Assembly: GCA_013397795.1 (NCBI GenBank)
Contig: VZTJ01002487.1
Location: 225,076 to 289,075, forward strand
Direction: 5' to 3'
DNA from: Orthonyx spaldingii
Taxonomy: Eukaryota > Chordata > Aves > Passeriformes > Orthonychidae
DNA length: 64,000 nt
In this document: in pieces, positions 56,758 to 64,000 of the stretch
Position numbering within the stretch: position 1 is the stretch's first letter
How the letters are laid out: each line of letters begins with the position of its first letter
The notes under the pieces: generated by a model
Seen by the model: only the letters and a program-made list of their open reading frames with translations
Database searches by the model: none
Told to the model about the DNA's origin: nothing
Program-made: the position numbers and the translations under genes

Positions 56758-59700
56758 GTGGGTGCGGGCTCCGGCGTGTTGCGGCTCGTCTCGCCTGCGG
56801 GAACGCGTTGTTTTCTAGCGCGCGGCCGTATCGGCCGTGGGGGCACGCGGGTCGCACGGGTCCGCTCGGGGGGATGGAGGCGGCGCTCGCCTCTGTAGCT
56901 CCACGGCGGCGCCGGCAGCGCGCGGGCTGGGCGGCAGGGCTGGGCGCTGGGCGGCAGGGCTGGGCCCTGGGCGGCAGGGCTGGGCCCTGGGCGGCAGGGC
57001 TGGGCCCTGGGCGGCAGGGCTGGGCCCTGGGCGGGGCTCCTGCGTCCGGCGCTTCAGGTTATTCCCGGCGAGTTGGTGTTATTTCTTAGCCTTATTGCAG
57101 GGGCAGCCTTTCCCGGGGAAGGGTTTAGCTAGGCTGAACAGTGATGGCGTGAGATACGCAACCTGACCTAGGTACAGAATAGCTAGAGAGTTGTTTGTTT
57201 TTTTGGTTTTTTTTTGTTTTTGTTTGTTTTTTCCTAGAGTCACGGTCACCGGTGTTGACTAAATTACACCAGGTTGCTGAAAAGTTTTGACGTGACAGTG
57301 CAACTGACTTGTTGGTGCTTTTTACAGGGGACACCGCAAAAGGATGTTATAATAAAACCCGATGCCCCAAGCATATTACTTTCAGAGAAACATGCGGATT
57401 ATATAGCTTCATACGGAACAAAGAAAGATGATTATGTAGGTATCAGTTTCTTACTGTACAGCTGTGGTTTTGTTAACAGTAGTAATAACCTTTATTTATT
57501 GTCTCAGAGTTAAGGGTTAGATGCATGTTGACAAAGTAATTGTTTTTCACCCTGCAATCCAAAGTATAAAATAAGAATGTCTTTGTTAATTTCTCTAGGT
57601 CTGTGATGAGTTTTGGCATGTATTATCTGAGTATAAATTTGCAGAATATCATTTTAGCTCTATAATTACTCTGAGACCTGAGAAACAAGTTACTAGCTTC
57701 TTCAACCACTAGAATGCACAAGTAGAGTTGCATTTGCATGTTACTCTTTTGATGGGACAACTAATGTCAGTTTTATAGTCATAAGTGATTGTATATAGTC
57801 CACAACAATGGGAGCCCACTTCCAGCAGGTGAAAATTGTCAATAACTGCTTATGTGGAGAAAAGTTGCAGTTATCTTTAGTGTTCACAAAAGCATGCCCA
57901 GCATTCTTGCTTTCAATTGTACTGCATGTAAAAAAGAATGTTTATGTAGTGTAGATGATGTAATCAATGTAATAGAATTCAATATAAAATTTCACTTACT
58001 AGTGCTACTTCAGATTGTGAGAGTTTTGGCACTTGCAGATAATAGACTTGTTATATTTTTAGACTAGTTTGGGTGGCAGTTTGAGGGGTTCTTTGAATGC
58101 CAGGATAATAAGTTATCTGAAGTGAATTGGTGCCCAGCTACTTGTATGTGCCTAATTTGACATTGAGCTTGATGCTTTGAACTAGAAAAATATAGGGAGG
58201 AAGGAAGTGTAGTATGTGTAGGTATTTATATGTGCATTTTCCTGTATATATGAGTGTGTATATACACAAGTGCATGATGTACAGAATGTCTGTGAGTGGT
58301 CGATGCATAGTTCCTAAATGGATGGAAGATGGTTGATTAACTAGAAAAGTCAACTTGGTTGACTAACTAGAAAAATTTGTGAAAGTTAACTAATGTATTT
58401 TCATTGCTCTGTATTGATGGTGTGCTTATCTGGTCAAGAACTAAAATAGTGCACTGTTTAGGAATACTGTATGTCAGAGTATTTGAGGATGAGTGGTGTG
58501 TACTGGGGACTGACCGCAATGGATCTCATGGGGCAGCTGCACCGAATGAACAAAGAAGAAATTCTGTCATTCATCAAATCGTGTCAACATGAATGTGGTG
58601 GAATAAGCGCCAGCATAGGTCATGATCCTCATCTTCTGTATACCCTCAGTGCAGTCCAGGTAAGTGTAGCAGGCTAATTTTAGAAAAAATTGGTTGTGAT
58701 TAAGATTTTGATGATTGCAGATTTATGAACCAGTTACTATTGGAAGCCCATGGCAAAAATTATTTCAGTATCCTGTTAAAAAAAAATCTAATGGACAAAA
58801 CTTTAGGATTTAGCTGTATCGCTTTCTAAAAATTGTCATATTTGGGAATGTTTTACTTTTAATGGTCAGTTAACTGTTACTGCATTCTGTTACCAATTTT
58901 GTAAGTTATCTTGAAATACTCTGTAGTTACAGGTTTTACTGGAGCATTTTATAGATAATTTTTGATTTTATACATTCTTCTTGGTGTACATTGAGGTGAA
59001 AGATGCATATGACCAGAATAAGAGTAAAATTTTGATTTTATTTTTATCTGGGTTTTTTTGGGGGGTATAACTTAAAAATTATGCTAGTCTGTTTAGCCTG
59101 TTATTTATTTATTTATTTGGTGCATATGTTCCTCCTGATAAGAAGTAACTCTCAATCTTATTTTTTCACTGCAGCTGTCTCCATTATAGACTTATTTTCT
59201 CACTATTGCTTGTGACTGTTTTATTCTGTTTGTTTTGGTTTGTTCTCCTGCAAACCATTACGTGAAAAAATATTGAAAAGCCTGAAACACTCCTGAACGA
59301 TTAGCTTGATGGTTTGCAGTGTGCATCTCGCATTCAGTGTCGGGGATAAAGTATTTTAATGGCATTACAAATAAATAATATGGCATTCTTTTCTAGGCAG
59401 AAACTATGCTGGATTTAAGGTGCTGGGTTTGAACTCCTTTAGGAAGGACAGAATGCTCGAAGGTTGATCTTTATTATCGCTTTTGCACTAGAATTAGTCT
59501 GAATACTCTGAGAACCAGAAAACTAAAGTTTCTTTAGGCTGTGATGTCTGAACTTTTCCAAACTGTCCAATCCAACTCCTTTCACAAATTCCAATTCAGT
59601 ATAAGGGGGTACAATTTGAGGTTGTTACTTTACATACTAGAGATGTTAGTTCTTAAATATATACTTGATATTACTAGGAGGTATTTTCATGTTAACTGAA

Positions 59701-62700
59701 TTGAGCCCTAGTTGTGCAAACTGGAAAAGTGTTTGCAAATGCTGATGTAAAATTTTTGTGATAAACTTAACCAGCATATCTTAATGAGTATACGTGGTCT
59801 TAGTGAGCAAACACTGCTTAGTCCTATCTACATATCCAGGATGTTTAAAAGGTCACATCATATATTCTTGTGATCAGAGGTAATAGTAATTTGTTCAGAT
59901 TTGCATTTAAGGTGCATGCTGTGATTATATATTTTCTGTTGGAGTTGTACCTTCCTTTTTTGGAATTTTCCATAAGACTTAAATTTTATCTAATAATTGA
60001 AAGATTCCAGCTAACTAGGTTTAAAGTCATAGTATCCAGTGTTTTTCAGAATTGGCACTATAATGTTGCTTAGTTTCAACTGTTTGGTTTTTTTTTTTTT
60101 CACTTTCTTATATATAATAAATTCTTAATTACTCTCTTTACCAATTACGCAAGTTATGAGTAAAAACATGAAGTCAGATGGTGCTCAGAAACCGTATTGT
60201 TGTTTTCACATGACATTGTGTCATAACGTTTGCTGGTTTAAATCAGTGCTGGTTTGGAAAATTGTATTCCCTACTATAACCTTTATTTTTCTTCCAGAAT
60301 ATATTCACTGTACAGTTGGTGTATAAACATATTGTTCATACCTTTTCTTAAATTATTGAACTTTGGTTCTACTTGTTATATTCAAAAATTTAATGTAATT
60401 AAAAATCTAATAATTTGAAATTAGTAATTGCTGACAAGTTTGTCAATAAGTGAAATTAGCTAGCAGCTTAACATACACCTCTCCAAATAGCCTCAGTGCA
60501 AAACTGCAAATTGGTACATCTAAGGTGTCATTGTCCCGTTACAATACTAATCATAATCAAATCTCTGTTCTACATATTACTGACATAAACCAAATAAACC
60601 TGGTTATATTTTTGAAAGGAGACCTCAGCATTGGAAAGTAACAAAGCATGAAATAGTTCAGTTTGCATTGCTTGTATTTTCCTTTGAGAATTTCTCAAAG
60701 TTTTTAGACAGATATAATCTACAGTACAGCAATTAACTACTAAAGTGGAAAAAAAGTTTATTTTTCTAAACCTTACCAAATAGTATTCAGAGTCAATTAA
60801 ATCAAGTGTTTTATAAATCCATGGGGTTTTTTTGTTAAGAAATATATTTTTAAAATTTTTGCTTCTCTTTGATTGTTACTTTTTTTTTCCTCCCCAGATT
60901 CTTATCTTATATGATAGTCTCCATGTAGTTGATGTAAATAAAATTGTTGAATATATACAGAGCTTGCAGAAAGAAGATGGATCGTTTGCTGGAGATGAAT
61001 GGGGTAATTTTTAGATCTTTTAAATATAGTGTCTAGGTTAACACATGTAAGTCTGTAAAGTTAAGTTTTCTTGGATGGTCTTTTTGCATATGCATTGTAT
61101 GTGGACACTTTTATTTTCTGAGTTATGAAAACGAAGGGTTTGTGAAGGACAGAATTTTGTTTCATTCCTTTAATAAATATTCTAAACTTCAGTTCCATTA
61201 CTATATTAAGAATAAAGTGTCCAGTTCTTAAAGAAGAAAACTTTTGGGTATTTGTAATTTTACATTACTTTGATATACTAGGTACGCTGTTTCATAAGGA
61301 ATGTTTTGTACTTGCTATTTGATGGTGGTCATTCATGATCTATATCCATGACAACTGTGAAAGGATTTTTCACTATGTGGGAGTGAGAAAAACTGGGTTT
61401 GTACTCAAGAACTTCTGTTAATACTGATTTTGTTTCTGCATATGAATTCTTTATGAACAAACATGGCATTTTTAAGCTGTGGCATAAATATTTAGTTATT
61501 CTAAACGTATTTATCACTGTGAAAGGCCTAAATTTTAATAAAACCTATTGCATATCACTCATGTTCTTGTTTGGATAGAATTCAGTAATTGAGATCTTAT
61601 CAGTATATGTATACTACTGTAAAGGTAGATGATATGCTATGTGTAAAATTGGTTGATAGTTTGCTGCATCCTTTTTGTTGAAGTATTGTCACGAGTGTAC
61701 TGATTGCACAATGGATTGACGTTATTTCTGACAGGTGCAGCTGAAGGAGTGTGACACCTGATACTGTAAGACAGAGCAGCAGATGTTTGGTTTATGTGTT
61801 TCAGCTTGTGAATTTCTTAAGAAGAGAAATCTTGTGTAAATTCAACCAAAAAACTGAATGTTTGCAGCTCAGTTCAATTTTAAATTGTGACTTCAAGTAC
61901 TAATTGCTTCGACTTTGTGCTACAAGAGTTATATTGGACTTGACAAACAATTGTTTTGTTATAGGTGTAGGGGCTTTGGTTTTTCTTCCAGGTACAAATA
62001 TGCAAAAGAAACGCTGTAACTTTAATTAGTTTTCCTCTAAGACAGCACATAGCTTCTGCTTCTGCCTGGATTTAAGGCAGAACAAGAGTTGGCTGATTAT
62101 TTTTGCATTATTTCCATTGCTCTGCAATTATCTGTAGAGCACTATAGATAAACTCTAAAATTAAATAGTTGTTCATAAATTACCACTAGTTGAATTGATT
62201 TGGATACATAGCTGTCCAGCTTTAAACGAGTTGTTGACTTTTATGCATTGTAAAAGGTACAGATCACTTAAATGGTAAGGTGCATTTTCTAAATTACTGG
62301 GGAAATAATTGACAAGCTGGAAAATTAAATTGTATGGTGGGGATTTTTTAGCTGATTTTTGCTTGTCAATGTAGAACCTAGGATTTTAACATTTTGTTCC
62401 ATACTTTCAGTAGTGATTTAAGTGTATGTTTGTTGAAAAAATAATCGGATTTCATTTCTTACCCCCCACATTATAGGAGAAATAGATACAAGGTTCTCTT
62501 TCTGTGCTGCAGCAACTCTTGCACTTCTGGTAAGTCCTAAATGATCGCTTGCACAAGTAGACAATTGATTGGTACTACTCTTTGTTACTGCTGAAGTTTT
62601 TGTAGAAGATGAGCTTGATAGAATATCAAGTGCATTAGTTATTTTCTGACTTGCAGGGAAAGCTAGATGCTATTGATGTGGGAAAAGCAGTAGAATTCGT

Positions 62701-62767
62701 TTTGTCCTGTATGAACTTTGATGGAGGATTTGGTTGTAGACCAGGTTCCGAATCACATGCAGGACAG
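56755..62767 (+). CDS. RABGGTB: geranylgeranyl transferase type-2 subunit beta, residues 1-193 (3' part beyond window)
   Basis: Catalytic beta subunit of Rab geranylgeranyltransferase (GGTase II). With the alpha subunit and REP it adds geranylgeranyl groups to C-terminal cysteines of Rab GTPases. Coding exons seen: 56755-56757, 57328-57435, 58462-58659, 60898-61003, 62477-62529, 62657-62767, all GT-AG and in phase. The 193 residues align without a gap to the human protein (331 residues): GTPQKDVIIKPDAPS, HADYIASYG, EYLRMSGVYWGLTAMDLMG, CQHECGGISASIGHDPHLLY, LQKEDGSFAGDEWGEIDTRF, MNFDGGFGCRPGSESHAGQ. The GG(I/F) repeats are the prenyltransferase alpha-alpha barrel repeats. The expected zinc ligands (Asp238, Cys240, His290 in rat) are encoded after 64000, so catalytic integrity cannot be judged. 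Intron 2 hosts a snoRNA. Confidence 0.97.
56758..57327 (+). other. RABGGTB: RABGGTB intron 1
   Basis: 570 bases, GTGGGT...TTACAG. The first 300 are GC-rich and include the 20-bp tandem repeat. A T-rich tract lies at 57194-57235. Confidence 0.88.
56927..57036 (+). repeat. 20-bp GC-rich minisatellite in RABGGTB intron 1
   Basis: Five full units of CTGGGCGGCAGGGCTGGGCC (unit 1 ends in G) at 56927-57026, plus a partial sixth unit up to about 57036. Each unit has three GGG runs on the coding strand. It lies about 170 bases after the start codon, inside the CpG island. Confidence 0.97.
57328..57435 (+). CDS. RABGGTB: RABGGTB coding exon 2
   Basis: Acceptor TGCTTTTTACAG, donor TAT|GTAGGT. 36 codons: GTPQKDVIIKPDAPSILLSE then KHADYIASYGTKKDDY. 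Phase 0 at both ends. Confidence 0.97.
57436..58461 (+). other. RABGGTB: RABGGTB intron 2 (snoRNA host)
   Basis: 1026 bases, GTAGGT...TGTTTAG. It carries the SNORD45-type gene about 160 bases from its 5' end. The remainder shows no second C/D pair with a recognisable guide. Confidence 0.88.
57595..57681 (+). ncRNA. SNORD45: box C/D snoRNA, SNORD45 (U45) family
   Basis: An intronic C/D snoRNA of about 85 nt. The terminal stem AGGTC (57597-57601) pairs with GACCT (57675-57679). C box GTGATGA at 57603-57609; D' box CTGA at 57627-57630; D box CTGA at 57671-57674. The guide before D', GGCATGTATTA (57615-57625), is complementary to 18S rRNA UAAUACAUGCC, and the D+5 rule points to U172 (human numbering). 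The guide before D, TTAGCTCTATAATTAC (57654-57669), pairs with 18S GUAAUUCUAGAGCUAA with one mismatch and points to A159. Both are known 2'-O-methyl sites assigned to U45 snoRNAs, which live in RABGGTB introns in mammals. It is released by debranching and trimming of the spliced intron. Confidence 0.93.
58462..58659 (+). CDS. RABGGTB: RABGGTB coding exon 3
   Basis: Acceptor GCACTGTTTAG, donor CAG|GTAAGT. 66 codons from EYCMSEYLRMSGVYWGLTAM to HDPHLLYTLSAVQ. It contains the first prenyltransferase barrel repeat (CQHECGGISASIGHDPHLLY). Confidence 0.97.
58660..60897 (+). other. RABGGTB: RABGGTB intron 3
   Basis: 2238 bases, GTAAGT...CCCCAG. AT-rich, no repeat family or snoRNA with a readable guide found. 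Confidence 0.85.
60898..61003 (+). CDS. RABGGTB: RABGGTB coding exon 4
   Basis: Acceptor TTCCTCCCCAG, donor TGGG|GTAATT. Codes ILILYDSLHVVDVNKIVEYI then QSLQKEDGSFAGDEW, with the Q-x-E-D-G-S-F repeat motif. Ends in phase 1. Confidence 0.97.
61004..62476 (+). other. RABGGTB: RABGGTB intron 4
   Basis: 1473 bases, GTAATT...TTATAG. No embedded gene or named repeat recognised. Confidence 0.85.
62477..62529 (+). CDS. RABGGTB: RABGGTB coding exon 5
   Basis: Acceptor CCACATTATAG, donor CTG|GTAAGT. Codes GEIDTRFSFCAAATLALL, the conserved D-x-R-F-S-x-x-A-x-x-x-L-x-L-L helix of prenyltransferase beta subunits. Only 53 bases. Confidence 0.97.
62657..62767 (+). CDS. RABGGTB: RABGGTB coding exon 6 (last in window)
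   Basis: Acceptor TGACTTGCAG, donor CAG|GTGAGT. Codes GKLDAIDVGKAVEFVLSCMN then FDGGFGCRPGSESHAGQ, a complete barrel repeat with the G-G-F-G motif. The 127-base intron 5 precedes it. The next exon (expected to begin IYCC) is not in the window. Confidence 0.97.
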
Positions 62768-64000
62768 GTGAGTTTCTCTTTATATGAAAATATTTTAAAT
62801 TAGCAAGCATCACGTACTGCCTATAAATGTTTCTTTATAACACATATCAGTGATGACAGTTGATGTACCTTTTGTTTTCCAAATGCCTAACTCTATTCTC
62901 TTAGTTAAAATAAATGAACAGATACGTAACCTAATCTGCGAAGGCAAGTCAAGACTTGAGAGCTTAGTCCAGGTAGGAAAAAAGATCATAACGGAACAAC
63001 TTTTAGGACTGTATTTCAGTCTTCGCATAGTGATTGAAATGGCTAGCATGAGGATTTTTAGAGAATTTGAAATGGGTGTCAGTGGAGACAGTGAACAAGA
63101 TTTATCACTGTTTCTGACACAGATCATAATGAGACATAAAGGTCAGTTGTATAGTACGTTTGAGATTTATCAGCCAATGAACCCAAATAAAAATGAGACA
63201 TGAATCCTATCACGCATTACTTAATTTTTTGAGGAAAGTCGGTTTTAAGATGAGATACATAACTTAGTAATGGGAATATTTATCAGCTAGAATCATTAGT
63301 GTTGCACACTGTTATTGGTGACAGTGAATTCTGAAAAATGCTCAGTAAAATCTACTTGAGAAGAAAATGCAGTAGTATAATTGGAACAAATTAAGGGATC
63401 TCCCGAGGAAGAAAATCTAAATAACTTCTTCCAACAGGAAATTTACATAATTTAAATAATTTTAATTTTAAATTTACGAATCCTATTTTTATTTCTTTTC
63501 ATGGAAGAGTTCATTGCACTTAACCTGAATGTATGAAAAAAATCAACTTTTAATGCTGTTGCAGTTACCTATTTATTTTGCATAATTATGGTGAATAATG
63601 CCATAGCCAGGATTCACCTCATCACATGAAAATACTAGAGGCATTTCTTGGACAAGTGTTGGGTTTCCTGCCCCTTCTTTGTTTAAAATCAGGGAAAGAA
63701 GTTAAATCTGTTACATGTACTTACCTTACAAGTTTTATGTCCAGTAGCATTGCCCATAGTCTAATTGGCTGGACCATGTTCTTGCACTTGAAGAAGTCGG
63801 TTCCAGAGCTGAACCCATTCTTTTTGTAGCTGGCATTTCCTGTGAGGATTAGATCTGTTGTGCTTCTTCTCATACTCCTTAAAAAGCTATCTCTTTCACC
63901 TCCGTGGAAGTTCACTGGTTTTCTGGGAATGTTGCCAAACCTGATCTCCTTTTATGACCGGGTGACCTGCCTAGTGGATGAGGGAAAGGCAGTGGATACG
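62768..64000 (+). other. RABGGTB: RABGGTB intron 6, 5' part
   Basis: Runs from GTGAGT to the window edge. It contains an unusually long open frame at 62850-63203 with no recognised homolog, and a CR1 fragment at the right edge. Confidence 0.8.
63915..64000 (+). mobile_element. CR1 LINE reverse transcriptase fragment, cut by window edge
   Basis: Plus strand, open frame coding NLISFYDRVTCLVDEGKAVDT up to the edge, the CR1 reverse transcriptase segment before the D-F-S-K-A-F-D-T motif. The element continues past 64000. The start is approximate. Confidence 0.8.

Larger units (their letters stand above)
56595..57060 (+). promoter_or_regulatory. RABGGTB: CpG island promoter of RABGGTB
   Basis: A CpG-dense block around the RABGGTB first exon. 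Upstream of the ATG lie GC-rich runs (GCCGCCGGGGGGCGGCGCCC at 56668-56687) and ETS-like TTCC words (CTTTCCGCTG, CTCTTCCTGTGCG at 56719-56744). No TATA box. The right part is the 20-bp minisatellite in intron 1. Confidence 0.85.

Noticed and set aside
59530..59575. TGTGATGTCTGA in RABGGTB intron 3 as a C/D snoRNA start
   Set aside because: CTGA follows too closely after the C-like box and no pairing stem or guide is visible.
62530..62656. Possible second C/D snoRNA in RABGGTB intron 5 (ATGATCG ... CTGA)
   Set aside because: The C box is imperfect, there is no terminal stem and the segment before CTGA does not match an rRNA site I know.

Overview
The window looks like bird nuclear DNA. It is AT-rich, with short GC-rich CpG islands, CR1-type LINE fragments (some young and truncated, some very old) and solo LTRs of the avian ERV-L type. 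The genes are split by consensus GT-AG introns. There is one run of 64 N (28274-28337) inside a CpG island, so this is a draft vertebrate assembly. No operon, CRISPR, plasmid or phage feature is present, and no tRNA or rRNA gene was recognised. The species cannot be fixed from the sequence.

Left part (1 to about 27.2 kb): long non-coding sequence with one orphan CpG-rich block (8.34-8.80 kb), a near-identical 125-bp direct repeat (9222-9346 and 11451-11575), two minus-strand CR1 copies (6.75-7.57 and 24.23-25.25 kb) and a 1.55-kb LTR-like element (21674-23219). If the minus-strand reading frame at 27287-27380 is a true first coding exon, this whole part is its first intron. That frame has an ATG, an in-frame upstream stop and a consensus GTGAGT donor. 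It sits on the shore of the 27.75-29.06 kb CpG island. Vertebrate synteny (SLC44A5 head-to-head with ACADM) makes the choline-transporter-like gene SLC44A5 the best guess, but the 31 codons do not prove it.

Middle part (29 to 39.3 kb): non-coding sequence with an old plus-strand CR1 split by an insertion of about 1.4 kb (30.93-33.56 kb) and two ERV-L LTR pieces (35.74-36.17 and about 36.43-36.56 kb).

Right part: ACADM (medium-chain acyl-CoA dehydrogenase, mitochondrial beta-oxidation) is complete on the plus strand, from ATG 39619 to stop 54261. It has 12 coding exons encoding 423 residues, with a poly(A) signal at 54473. About 2.3 kb further on, RABGGTB (beta subunit of Rab geranylgeranyltransferase) starts in its own CpG island with an exon that codes only for Met (56755-56757). 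Its first six coding exons (residues 1-193) lie in the window and the rest, including the expected zinc ligands, lies past 64000. Intron 2 of RABGGTB carries a box C/D snoRNA of the SNORD45 (U45) family (about 57595-57681). Its two guide elements match adjacent 18S rRNA sites, the 2'-O-methylated positions A159 and U172 in human numbering. Order and orientation agree with the conserved SLC44A5 / ACADM / RABGGTB block of vertebrates.
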